From contig NZ_SDGL01000002.1 of assembly GCF_007095465.1 (NCBI RefSeq), forward strand, positions 1 through 64,000: DNA of 64,000 bases. The letters are read 5' to 3'. The notes beneath the pieces are model-generated. The model saw only the letters and a program-made list of their open reading frames with translations, had not been told where the DNA came from and ran no database searches. Shown here one piece after another: positions 52,319 through 61,634 of this stretch (the first letter of the stretch is position 1; each line of letters opens with the position of its first letter). A program made the translations under genes and the position numbers. This DNA is from Lactobacillus mulieris. GTDB taxonomy: Bacteria > Bacillota > Bacilli > Lactobacillales > Lactobacillaceae.

Positions 52319-53059
52319 TCACATGGAACATTGATTTCGTGAATATTTTTTATAAGGTATTCGCACTTCTCGTTTATCACTTAAACAAATTAGCTTTTCA
52401 CGTTCACCTATATATTTGGGCAATAACGCGATTCCTTTACCTTTTTTAACTAATTCGATGATATTGTCCCATGATGCCAATTCTATTATTTTTTTATTTT
52501 TTATTATCTTCAAAGTTCTAATTCTAAATGGGCAATTATGATCACTGTTAACAATTATCGGTATATCTTTAGATAAAGAATTAGTATAAAAATCCGCTAT
52601 CAAATAGCCCACTCCCACTTGATGATAATCTTCATGACTAAATGAAGCATAAGTTATAATCGTATCGTATTTAGGCTTCTCTATTTCTGTAATTTGTGAA
52701 CTAGTTAAAACAGTTATATTATCTTTAACAATATCATAATCATTATGTTCAACTATTAACCAATCAAACAGCAATTTAGGCATAACTATATTTTGAGACT
52801 TACTTGTTTTAGTCACCGTTTTTAAGAAATCATCTGTTAAGTCAATAACTTTTTTAGCATATTTATAAAATTCAGTTCCTGCTTCAGTAGGTACTAACCC
52901 TTGATATGTTCTTTGGAAAAGCAGTAATCGATATTCTTCCTCAATTTTTTTCAATCTTGCCGTAATATTTGATTGAGCATATCCTGTTATCTTAGCAGTT
53001 AAGTTTATTGAACGAGTTTCATACAAGTATATAAAAGTTTCAAAATCATGTAATTGCAT
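52319..53059 (-). CDS. LysR family transcriptional regulator, short form
   Basis: 246 residues. Winged HTH (about 1-60): FETFIYLYETRSINLTAKIT and QSNITARLKKIEEEYR, then FQRTYQGLVPTEAG. The effector-binding domain is shorter than in typical 290-310 residue LysR proteins. It is divergent from the tautomerase gene, 102 bp away, and probably controls it. Its 3' end overlaps a parS-like sequence with three mismatches. Confidence 0.85.
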   Translation of the reverse strand: MQLHDFETFIYLYETRSINLTAKITGYAQSNITARLKKIEEEYRLLLFQRTYQGLVPTEAGTEFYKYAKKVIDLTDDFLKTVTKTSKSQNIVMPKLLFDWLIVEHNDYDIVKDNITVLTSSQITEIEKPKYDTIITYASFSHEDYHQVGVGYLIADFYTNSLSKDIPIIVNSDHNCPFRIRTLKIIKNKKIIELASWDNIIELVKKGKGIALLPKYIGEREKLICLSDKREVRIPYKKYSRNQCSM

Positions 53060-53161
53060 TTTTACCTCATCACCTTTTATGATAACTATATCCTTTTTTA
53101 GTAATACTTAAATAGATTTTTTAATGTTATTCTATTTTCAGTAGAGAAAGGAAGGATTTAT

Positions 53162-53560
53162 ATGCCGTACTTAAGAGTTAAATTAGCCTGTCAAAAATCT
53201 AACCAAAATATAAAACAAATTGTTGCCAAAGAATTAACCCATTTAGCAGTAACTAAACTAAAAAAAGATCCTAATGCTGCTACAGTTGATATAAAATTAT
53301 GTGAACCAGAGGATTGGTTTATCGCAGGGAAACCAATATCTCAAACCAACTTAAATAGTTTTTATTTAGAAATAAAAATAACATCTGGTACTAATACTCG
53401 CGAAGAAAAAAGCCAATTTGTTCAAGCAAGTTTTGCTAAAATGCAAGAGCTAATCGGGCCTTTAGCCACCACTAGTTACATAGTTATTCAAGATGTAGCT
53501 TCAGATTCTTGGGGCTTTGGTGGAAAAACACAAGAATGGCGCTATATTACTAATAAATAA
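53162..53560 (+). CDS. Tautomerase family protein
   Basis: 132 residues beginning Met-Pro-Tyr: the N-terminal proline exposed after Met removal is the general base of the tautomerase (4-oxalocrotonate tautomerase/MIF) fold. The protein is of the double-length class, with SKFVQASFAKMQEL-like helix and the ISYIVIQDVASDSWGF region; the substrate is unknown. It is divergent from the LysR gene and ends at a strong hairpin. Confidence 0.8.
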   Translation: MPYLRVKLACQKSNQNIKQIVAKELTHLAVTKLKKDPNAATVDIKLCEPEDWFIAGKPISQTNLNSFYLEIKITSGTNTREEKSQFVQASFAKMQELIGPLATTSYIVIQDVASDSWGFGGKTQEWRYITNK

Positions 53561-53586
53561 GAATCAGTAATGATTCTTATTTTTTC
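53556..53586. terminator. Terminator after the tautomerase gene
   Basis: AATAAGAATCA-GTAA-TGATTCTTATT followed by T6; also overlaps the 3' end of the convergent gene at 53577. Confidence 0.85.
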
Positions 53587-54209
53587 TTTTTGATATACAA
53601 ACTTCTCCAAACATTCCAAATTAAAAGCATGCAAAGTATACCGTTAAATAGCCAATTAATCCAATCATTTTTTGCAATTATAAATGGAGTTTTAACTAAA
53701 ACGCCAACAGCGATTACTACTATGAACGCCAGTAACAATCCGGCTAATTTTAAATCGTTACGTGCCAATTCAACTCCTTTTTTGTTGTAAATCATTCCGG
53801 AAACAACATGATTACCATATATTGTAAGCCAGTAGCCTAAAACAGCTAGTATAATTGCGTTTCCTACATCTAAATTACTAAATTGAAAGCCATGTATCAG
53901 AAATACCATCGCAACAGCACCATAGATTCCATTAGATGTCAAAAAACCTTTTCGAGGAGTTATTTCAACAATCTCTTGGGCTATCTTTTCAGGATCTTTT
54001 CCAAAATATTCATCAGCATCTAATCCATCCTCTTGAGCTGCAATAATATCATCTAAAATTTCAAGCATCCGTTTTTCAAGGATATCTTGATCCTTATTTT
54101 TCGCAATATAGCTAGTATAGGTAACAAATTTACGGAAGAATTCTCTATTTCTGAAACTTAATTTTTCTTGCTTATCTTTAGTTTCTGAAATAACGCGATT
54201 ATATAACAT
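53577..54209 (-). CDS. Membrane protein with N-terminal HAAS-like domain, partner of PadR
   Basis: 210 residues. A charged, helical N-terminal part (about 1-90) with NKDQDILEKRMLEILDDIIAAQEDG resembles HAAS/DUF1129-type domains, followed by four membrane helices. The gene starts 1 nt after the padR stop (54211), a common pairing in Firmicutes where the PadR repressor controls its own operon. Function unknown. Confidence 0.78.
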   Translation of the reverse strand: MLYNRVISETKDKQEKLSFRNREFFRKFVTYTSYIAKNKDQDILEKRMLEILDDIIAAQEDGLDADEYFGKDPEKIAQEIVEITPRKGFLTSNGIYGAVAMVFLIHGFQFSNLDVGNAIILAVLGYWLTIYGNHVVSGMIYNKKGVELARNDLKLAGLLLAFIVVIAVGVLVKTPFIIAKNDWINWLFNGILCMLLIWNVWRSLYIKKKK

Positions 54210-54210
54210 A

Positions 54211-54540
54211 CTACTCTCCTCCTAAAACCTTATTGACTACTTCTTCTAACTGTTGCCATTCTTGTTGAAATTCTAGCTTAGCTTGTTGCCCAGCTGGCGT
54301 TAAATAGTAATATTTACGTGCTGGACCATCAGGTGATTCTTGCATTCTTCCTTCAATTAATTTTTTCTTCTCCATTGAAGCTAATAAAGGATAAATCGTT
54401 CCCTTGGGTACATTAGTTAAGCCATAATCATCCAACTTTTTACTTAAGCTATAACCATACTCAACATTTTTTTCAAGAATAGTTAACATTACTCCTTGTA
54501 AAATGCCTTTAAGAATTTGACTAGAGATATCACGTTGCAT
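54211..54540 (-). CDS. PadR family transcriptional regulator
   Basis: 109 residues. The winged helix (about 10-85) has ILEKNVEYGYSLSKKLDDYGL, PKGTIYPLLASMEKKKLIEG and GPARKYYYLTPAGQ, the PadR signature. A palindrome CTACTAGTAG overlaps the -10 of its promoter, probably its own operator. It forms a two-gene operon with the HAAS-like membrane protein. Confidence 0.92.
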   Translation of the reverse strand: MQRDISSQILKGILQGVMLTILEKNVEYGYSLSKKLDDYGLTNVPKGTIYPLLASMEKKKLIEGRMQESPDGPARKYYYLTPAGQQAKLEFQQEWQQLEEVVNKVLGGE

Positions 54541-54574
54541 TGCGTCACCCTCCCTAATAACTAATTTGCTTTAC

Positions 54575-54612
54575 CTACTAGTAGAATACCATTAATTTAG
54601 CTATTTTGTAAA
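54575..54612 (-). promoter_or_regulatory. padR promoter with overlapping palindrome
   Basis: On the minus strand TTTACA (54612-54607), 18-nt spacer, TATTCT (54588-54583). The palindrome CTACTAGTAG (54575-54584) overlaps the end of the -10, a typical autorepression layout. Confidence 0.55.
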
Positions 54613-54627
54613 GCATACTAGCTATTC

Positions 54628-54659
54628 AAAAAAAGTAGCCGATTAAAATCGGCTACTCT
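54628..54659 (-). terminator. Terminator of the PTS operon
   Basis: AGTAGCCGAT-TAAA-ATCGGCTACT with a long T-run on the minus strand. Confidence 0.9.
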
Positions 54660-54676
54660 TAATTGAGGTGTTAAGC

Positions 54677-56038
54677 TTATTTTTGTTCACTTGTTTGATT
54701 AGCTTTTTCTTGAGCAAGTAACTTATTATCATACATCTTCATGAATGGGTACCAAACAAGGAAGGCAAGAAAAACATTAATTACTGCCAATACAGCAGCT
54801 TTCCAATCACCACCGGTACCAATAAAAGCACCTATACCTAATGGAGAAGGCCAAGGCATCTGCGCAATAACCTTACCTACCAAGCCTAATTTAATAGCCC
54901 AATAAGAGGTAGTAGCAGTTACCATTGGAGCAAGAATGAATGGGAACATTAAGATAGGGTTATATACAATTGGACATCCAAAAACAATTGGCTCATTAAT
55001 ATTGAAGAATGCTGGTACAATTGCTGTTCTACTTAAAACTTTAAGTTGGGCTGAACGTGCTCTAAAGGCCATCCAAATAACAATCCCTAAAGTTGCACCA
55101 GAACCACCAATAATTACAAACATGTTCATAAATTCACCAGCAAATACATAATGAGCACCTTTGTAGTTAGCGGCAAAGTTAGCTAACGCAATTGGAGTAT
55201 AGAAGGCACCTATAATATTAGCACCATGTATTCCCATTACCCATAAGAAATGAACTAAGAAAACAATTACCAAAATTCCTAACCAGGTATTAGTTAAGTT
55301 AGTTACAAAGCTAAATGGTAAAGCAATAACATTAAAGATATCAGTTCCTACAAAAACTAATAATCCTTCAATGATAACTACTACAAAACCAACTAAGAAT
55401 GCAGGAATTAATGCAGTAAAGGCATTTGCTACACCTGTTGGAACTTGCGGTGGCATCTTAATAACCCAATTGTGCTTTACAGCTAATTGATATAACTTTA
55501 CAGCTAATACAGCCATAATAATACCAACAAAGATACCTGCTGTACCTAATCGATTAAGTCCAGATGATGTAACACTAAAACCACTGACTGTTCCTGCACC
55601 ATCTTTGACCGCTTTTGAAATAACTTCTACCGTACCATTTTTTACAACTAATTCTGGTAAAGTCATAAAGAAAGCGAACATCGACAAAAGTGCACCATTC
55701 ATTGGTGTCATATTCAGCTTTTCTTCAGTAGCTATAATTTTGGTATATTCATAACCTAAAACTATATTAAAGTATAGTGCTAAAGCTCCCATACTAGCAT
55801 AGTTGATAGTCATATAAAGTGGCGTAAAGTGAACAAAGCTAGCATTCCAAATACCTTGTAATTGTGGGAAGGCCATTGGAATAACATTTAATACCAGCAT
55901 CATTGATCCAACAATAGTAAATGGAATTGATGCCAGCCCTGCTGCCATAATTGCTCGAACGAATCTAAAGTTGGCCATCTTACCCATTGGCCCTAATAGA
56001 TGCTCGTTCATAAACTTAATTATCTTATTGTTTTCCAT
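54677..56038 (-). CDS. PTS lactose/cellobiose-family IIC subunit
   Basis: 453 residues, about ten helices, of the Lac/Cel EIIC family: FRFVRAIMAAGLASIPFTIVGS (split near 25-45), NINEPIVFGCPIVYNP (about 345-360; the NEP motif of the sugar-binding site), and HGANIIGAFY. It carries and phosphorylates a beta-glucoside such as cellobiose with IIA and IIB. ATG 56038 lies 8 nt after AGGGG; ATG 56044 is too close to it. Last gene of the IIB-IIA-IIC operon. Confidence 0.93.
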   Translation of the reverse strand: MENNKIIKFMNEHLLGPMGKMANFRFVRAIMAAGLASIPFTIVGSMMLVLNVIPMAFPQLQGIWNASFVHFTPLYMTINYASMGALALYFNIVLGYEYTKIIATEEKLNMTPMNGALLSMFAFFMTLPELVVKNGTVEVISKAVKDGAGTVSGFSVTSSGLNRLGTAGIFVGIIMAVLAVKLYQLAVKHNWVIKMPPQVPTGVANAFTALIPAFLVGFVVVIIEGLLVFVGTDIFNVIALPFSFVTNLTNTWLGILVIVFLVHFLWVMGIHGANIIGAFYTPIALANFAANYKGAHYVFAGEFMNMFVIIGGSGATLGIVIWMAFRARSAQLKVLSRTAIVPAFFNINEPIVFGCPIVYNPILMFPFILAPMVTATTSYWAIKLGLVGKVIAQMPWPSPLGIGAFIGTGGDWKAAVLAVINVFLAFLVWYPFMKMYDNKLLAQEKANQTSEQK

Positions 56039-56064
56039 ATTCATTTCCCCTACTCAAGCATGAA

Positions 56065-56451
56065 CTATTTCTTTAATTCAGCCATTTGCTTATATACATC
56101 AACTAGTTCTTGTGCCAAATCAATATATGTGATTGCTGTCATCAAATGATCTTGAGCATGAACTACTAGTAAGGTTAATTTGGCATGATTTCCTCGTGCT
56201 TCCTCTGTAAGCATTCCGGTTTGTGTATTATGCGCATCAACTAACGCTTCATTTGCTGCCTTAATCTTAGCTTCTGCTTTATCAAAGTCACCTTTTTTAG
56301 CTGCATCAATTGCTTCTTTGGCAAATGCTTTAGCATTTCCGGCATTCATAATCAACATCATCGTTTGCTGCATCGAAAGTTCATTAGCTTCTTTTTCTTT
56401 CTTTGCAGCGTCATTGACTAAATCCGCAACTTGCTTTGGATCTTTATCCAT
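56065..56451 (-). CDS. PTS lactose/cellobiose-family IIA subunit
   Basis: 128 residues, a helical bundle. The phosphorylated His lies in LLVVHAQDHLMTAITY (near residue 99). AKEAIDAAKKGDFDKAEAKI fits the family. It relays phosphate from HPr to IIB. The start overlaps neither neighbour; 12 nt after the IIB stop. Confidence 0.92.
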   Translation of the reverse strand: MDKDPKQVADLVNDAAKKEKEANELSMQQTMMLIMNAGNAKAFAKEAIDAAKKGDFDKAEAKIKAANEALVDAHNTQTGMLTEEARGNHAKLTLLVVHAQDHLMTAITYIDLAQELVDVYKQMAELKK

Positions 56452-56463
56452 AATTAAGCCTCC

Positions 56464-56781
56464 CTATTTAATTAAGCTTAAACCTTGTTTCAAGACCTTT
56501 TCCCCGTCCATCATGCCGTAAGCTTGCATATCAATAACATCAACAGGAATGTTTTTATCGCTTACTTTTTGTTTAAAAGAATCAAGCATATAACGAACTT
56601 GTGGTCCTAACAAAATAGCGCTTACATTTTCTTGCGCAAGTTTATCATCTGCTTCAGCTGCTGGACATGCAAAAATTTCTACATCTTCTCCATCTGCCTT
56701 AGCAGCATCTTGCATTCTTGCAACCAACATACTTGTACTCATACCAGCAGCACAACATAACATAATCGTCTTTTCAGCCAT
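56464..56781 (-). CDS. PTS lactose/cellobiose-family IIB subunit
   Basis: 105 residues. The phosphocysteine is Cys10 in the P-loop LCCAAGMSTSMLV. It receives phosphate from IIA and passes it to sugar bound by IIC. ATG 56781 has GGAGGT upstream; the longer frame to 56901 would start before the promoter region. The gene is first in the operon, divergent from a GntR regulator. Confidence 0.93.
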   Translation of the reverse strand: MAEKTIMLCCAAGMSTSMLVARMQDAAKADGEDVEIFACPAAEADDKLAQENVSAILLGPQVRYMLDSFKQKVSDKNIPVDVIDMQAYGMMDGEKVLKQGLSLIK

Positions 56782-56840
56782 AATAAACACCTCCGAAAAA
56801 AATAATAACTTGGCTGACTGAAAGCTTCTTTTATTGATTA

Positions 56841-56855
56841 AGTAACCGCTTTCAT
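56841..56855 (-). promoter_or_regulatory. Catabolite-responsive site (cre) of the PTS operon
   Basis: On the minus strand ATGAAAGCGGTTACT matches the CcpA consensus. It lies 60 nt upstream of the IIB start, suggesting glucose repression. Confidence 0.6.
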
Positions 56856-56875
56856 TTACAATGTAAGTGTAACAT

Positions 56876-56888
56876 GTTGGTACAAATT
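56876..56888. promoter_or_regulatory. Putative GntR operator, PTS side
   Basis: GTTGGTACAAATT, identical over 13 bases to the motif at 61332-61344 upstream of the 6-phospho-beta-glucosidase. It sits between the PTS operon and the divergent GntR gene. Confidence 0.6.
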
Positions 56889-56927
56889 TAGCAAATACCA
56901 AAAAGAGTATTTATTGGGAGAAGGAAA

Positions 56928-57659
56928 ATGAGAAAATATATGGAGATTGCTCGGAATATCTCCGAGAAAATATTTTATAAAGATTTTAAAAAGCAATTAC
57001 CTAGCGAAAATGAACTAATGGCGCAATATCAAGTATCACGTAATACTATTCGAAACGCGATTGCAATTTTGGCTAATCATGGCATAGTTAAACGAGTCCA
57101 AGGGAGCGGCTACTTTATAAATCAACAACTTATTAATAATAATGAATTAATGTTAATGGCTAGCAAAGATGGTATTCACCCAACGCGTCCTCAATCATAT
57201 GAAGATAAAAATACGATTTTAAAAAAGCTTAAAACCAAAATTCTTTCATTTAAGACTCTTAAAGCTAACGAACTAACTGCAGAAGCATTAGGCTGTGAAC
57301 TGGGCACAGATTTATATTATATTGAGCGATTGCGTTACTTTAATGATGAATTATTTTGCTTAGAAAAAACCTACTATCTAAAAAAGATAGTCCCTTATTT
57401 AGATGAAAAAATTTGCCAAAGTTCTATTTTTGAATTTATTCAAAAACAATTCAATATTGAAGTTAATGATGCAGATGAATTTATCAAAATGACCTACACT
57501 GATAAGAAAGATTCTGAAAAGCTGAATATTCCAGCTAAAACGCCTAATATTCAAATCACAGAAATTAACTACTTACGAAATAATATTGCATTTAATTACT
57601 CAGTTATTAATTACTTCAATTCAGATATTTCATTCTATAATCATGTAACTTGTTTATAG
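56928..57659 (+). CDS. GntR family (HutC/UTRA) regulator of the beta-glucoside genes
   Basis: 243 residues. An N-terminal winged HTH (about 1-65: LPSENELMAQYQVSRNTIRNAI, GIVKRVQGSGYFI) and C-terminal UTRA effector domain (about 90-238). UTRA domains of this class bind phosphorylated sugars. It is divergent from the PTS operon with a shared 146-bp control region. It likely represses PTS and bgl genes until cellobiose-type sugar phosphate appears. Confidence 0.9.
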   Translation: MRKYMEIARNISEKIFYKDFKKQLPSENELMAQYQVSRNTIRNAIAILANHGIVKRVQGSGYFINQQLINNNELMLMASKDGIHPTRPQSYEDKNTILKKLKTKILSFKTLKANELTAEALGCELGTDLYYIERLRYFNDELFCLEKTYYLKKIVPYLDEKICQSSIFEFIQKQFNIEVNDADEFIKMTYTDKKDSEKLNIPAKTPNIQITEINYLRNNIAFNYSVINYFNSDISFYNHVTCL

Positions 57660-57716
57660 TCAAAAGTGTCTGAGAAAAAAGTAGATTTCAGGTTAGATTT
57701 CGATAAATTCTAAAAA

Positions 57717-57767
57717 TAAAAACGTTGATATATCAAGGTTTATAAAACCAAGATAATCAACGTTTTT
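57717..57767 (+). terminator. Terminator of the GntR gene
   Basis: AAAAACGTTGAT...GGTTT / AAACC...ATCAACGTTTTT, a long stem with internal mismatches and T6. Its outer stem resembles the glpF terminator (37851-37904). Confidence 0.75.
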
Positions 57768-57820
57768 TGTAATTTAAGAGTTTTTTCCAGACTCTTTTCT
57801 TAAATAAAAAAATGTTATTA

Positions 57821-58669
57821 CTAAATTAAAGACAATTTTTCAAAAGCGTGCTGCAGCCCGTCATCCATAACGCTATCTGTAACCAAATCTGCCTGTTCTT
57901 GGGCTTTTTGACCACCGTTACCCATACATACTCCAACCTTGCAAAGCTCAAACATTGGGATATCAACTTGAGCATCACCAAAAGCAATTGTATCTGTTAA
58001 TGACATATTCAAATATTGCAACAATTTCTTAATAGCATTTGCTTTACTAATTCCCTTGGGACGTAAATCACCAAAAAGAGGTTGTTCATCTTTTCCACCC
58101 CAAGTTCCAAATTCAAGATGTGGAAATTGACTTTTAACTATCTCAGGTTGAACTTGTTTAGTCAAAATAAAGCTTATTTTATTTACATCATCTCGAATTA
58201 GCTGCTTACCATATTGCATTGCCGGAAAGGCTGTTTCAACAGTTACATGACTTACATCTTCCTGACCCTCGCCTTGAACATAGGCTCGGACAACTGGTAA
58301 CCCTTGCTCTTTAAAATGCTCACTGGCAAATAAACCATTGTTACTTTCTAAGAAAAACTCGCTATGTTGCTCCCCAAGCCACTTAACTATTTTTGCTTCA
58401 ATATTTTCAGGTAGTGGCTGATGTAAAATTACTTTCTGTTCTACTTCAACATAGTTTCCATTTCCACAAATCATGCCATCAAAACCAATATTGAGTAAAT
58501 CATCATCCATTTCCGCCTTACTGCGTCCAGTATTTAAGAAAATTAAATGCCCATTTTTTCTAGCTAACCGAACAGCTTGTTTAGCCGATCTAGGAATAAC
58601 ACCGTTATAATCGCACAGCGTTCCATCGATATCTAAGAAAACGACTTTTTTATCACTTTTGTCGAGCAT
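57821..58669 (-). CDS. HAD superfamily hydrolase (Cof-type sugar phosphatase)
   Basis: 282 residues. Motif I is VVFLDIDGTLCDYNG (nucleophile Asp near residue 11), motif II in FLNTGRS, motif IV in IAFGDAQVDIPMF, with a C2B cap in the middle. It dephosphorylates sugar phosphates or cofactors. The start is uncertain: ATG 58678 is too close to AGGAG and ATG 58669 (11 nt away) is preferred. It overlaps the end of the upstream gene. Confidence 0.88.
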   Translation of the reverse strand: MLDKSDKKVVFLDIDGTLCDYNGVIPRSAKQAVRLARKNGHLIFLNTGRSKAEMDDDLLNIGFDGMICGNGNYVEVEQKVILHQPLPENIEAKIVKWLGEQHSEFFLESNNGLFASEHFKEQGLPVVRAYVQGEGQEDVSHVTVETAFPAMQYGKQLIRDDVNKISFILTKQVQPEIVKSQFPHLEFGTWGGKDEQPLFGDLRPKGISKANAIKKLLQYLNMSLTDTIAFGDAQVDIPMFELCKVGVCMGNGGQKAQEQADLVTDSVMDDGLQHAFEKLSLI

Positions 58670-59129
58670 AGGCTTCATATCTCCTAAAAAACTTATCTTC
58701 ATTACGTTCAATCTGACTAATATGATGTAAACTCCAGATCCCAATAGCCAAGCCTAAAAGTAAAAGCATAAAGAGAAAACTAAAAGCAGCAGAATCTACA
58801 AAAGGATAAAAAAAGCTAAAGGCTGGTGTAAAGTAACAAATTCCCAATAAAATATTTATTACTACTTGAAACAAATAATAATGCTTAGTTTGCGGTAATT
58901 CATTATCTTCTCCTTGATCAAATTTTTTCTTTTGTTCCCAAATGGCTGGTATACAAAGCAATAAGAGTGCTAGTGGCAATAAAACGACTTCACTACCACC
59001 CATTGCAAGTACAATTAACCACCAAAAATTAACAAAGAAATATCCTGCTGTTAAATACCGTAAACTAAAATAACGATTATAATATAAACTTTTCTCTTTG
59101 AATTCTTTTTTACTTTCTGCTTTAGCCAT
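58653..59129 (-). CDS. Small membrane protein, unknown function
   Basis: 158 residues with four hydrophobic helices (about 28-50, 53-68, 96-112, 118-142) and charged ends. No domain recognised. It starts at ATG 59129 after AAAGGA; the longer frame to 59177 has no ribosome binding site. It overlaps the HAD gene downstream by 17 nt and follows a phosphatase gene, so these three form an operon. Confidence 0.7.
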   Translation of the reverse strand: MAKAESKKEFKEKSLYYNRYFSLRYLTAGYFFVNFWWLIVLAMGGSEVVLLPLALLLLCIPAIWEQKKKFDQGEDNELPQTKHYYLFQVVINILLGICYFTPAFSFFYPFVDSAAFSFLFMLLLLGLAIGIWSLHHISQIERNEDKFFRRYEAYARQK

Positions 59130-59199
59130 TGTCTTTATCCTTTTTTTAACCTGAAACAATATCATAGGAGTTAACAATTTTTACACTTCTACAATAAAA

Positions 59200-59781
59200 T
59201 TATTTTACATTTGCAGCTGGTTCATAAATATTTATTAATTGTAGTCTTTTATTTTCTTCTTTAACTTCAACTACACAGCAATTTCCCATACCTTTAAGAT
59301 CTTCACCACCTAAAAGGCTACGAGTAAAAACTGCTAGAAAATTACCATGACTAGAAACTAATATTGTATCGTCATCTTTTGTTTCTTCAAAAATAGTTTT
59401 TAAAGCTGAATTCATTCTTTTTAGCATAGAATCATATGTTTCAATAGTAGGATCTACTTTATCATGCCCTAATCCATGTCCCCAAGGAAGTAAGTCATCA
59501 GCTCTAGCTTCAAATACTCCATAACTTCTTTCTCTTAAATCCTTTAATCTTTTATATGGAAAATTATGTCCTACAATTAACTCTAATGTGTCACAAGCAC
59601 GTTCTTGAGTGGAACTAAAAGCCGCATTTAATCTAATATTCTTATCTTCAAAAAATTTTTTTACTGCTTTAGCCTGTCTAATACCTAAATCCGTTAAAGG
59701 AGAATCTACTCGCCCTTGTGCACGATGCTGCGTATTAAAAAGCGTTTCACCATGACGCACAAAATAAATAGTTCTTGCCAC
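59200..59781 (-). CDS. Histidine phosphatase family protein (phosphoglycerate mutase-like)
   Basis: 193 residues. The catalytic motif FVRHGETLFNTQHRAQGRVD (His10, near residues 8-27) and the second His in VSSHGNFLAV define the family. It is either a broad phosphatase or a cofactor-dependent mutase relative; the short length favours a phosphatase. It lies 58 nt downstream of the 6-phospho-beta-glucosidase. Confidence 0.9.
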   Translation of the reverse strand: MARTIYFVRHGETLFNTQHRAQGRVDSPLTDLGIRQAKAVKKFFEDKNIRLNAAFSSTQERACDTLELIVGHNFPYKRLKDLRERSYGVFEARADDLLPWGHGLGHDKVDPTIETYDSMLKRMNSALKTIFEETKDDDTILVSSHGNFLAVFTRSLLGGEDLKGMGNCCVVEVKEENKRLQLINIYEPAANVK

Positions 59782-59839
59782 TTTATCTTACTTCTTTCTT
59801 AAATTCCAGATACTTAGTATTTTTATAGACTTTTACTTA

Positions 59840-61297
<1,458 letters not shown>

Positions 61298-61301
61298 CTA
61301 A

Positions 61302-61316
61302 TGGTAAGCGTTTACA
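61302..61316. promoter_or_regulatory. Catabolite-responsive site (cre) of the GH1 gene
   Basis: TGGTAAGCGTTTACA fits the CcpA consensus and lies 23 nt upstream of the gene's start codon (minus strand). Confidence 0.7.
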
Positions 61317-61326
61317 TTTTAAATAT

Positions 61327-61344
61327 AATTTGTTGGTACAAATT
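61327..61344. promoter_or_regulatory. Putative GntR operator, GH1 gene side
   Basis: AATTTGT-TGGT-ACAAATT, a perfect 7-bp palindrome with a 4-nt spacer. It shares 13 identical bases with the site at 56876-56888. Confidence 0.65.
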
Positions 61345-61367
61345 AGTCAAGTGCTTACAAATAAAAA

Positions 61368-61394
61368 AGGAAGTAAGTAAAATACTTACTTCCT
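61368..61394. terminator. Hairpin upstream of the ISL3 remnant
   Basis: AGGAAGTAAGTA / TACTTACTTCCT, 12 bp, with a T-run on the minus strand. It may end a transcript coming from 61627-62778. Confidence 0.6.
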
Positions 61395-61402
61395 ATATTG
61401 CC

Positions 61403-61634
61403 CGGGAAATGATAGTAGATTCAACTACTCTAATGGTTGTTTAGAAGGTTGCAATCGTAAAATCAAACAAATAGAGCGTACTGCTCTTATGGTTACTCAA
61501 ATTACATTAACTTACTAACAAGAATTAGATTAGAAGAAAACAAGGTTAAAGAAAAGAACCAAGCAATTTATATACTGCTTGATTCTTTAAATCACTCCTT
61601 ATCAACAGGATTTGACAAAGAGCCATTTATTTAG
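61403..61634 (+). pseudogene. C-terminal remnant of an ISL3-family transposase
   Basis: Plus-strand codons read DSRFNYSNGCLEGCNRKIKQ and IERTA, the usual end of ISL3 transposases. After a frameshift they continue as YGYSNYINLLTRIRLEENK and VKEKNQ to a stop at 61634. No start codon, no catalytic D-D-E core and no terminal repeats are seen, so it is a decayed insertion. It overlaps the end of the minus-strand gene. Confidence 0.8.

Noticed and set aside
52315-52330. Fifth parS-like sequence CGTTTCACATGGAACA
   Set aside because: Three mismatches to the consensus, including inside the core; the chance of a random match in AT-rich DNA is too high.
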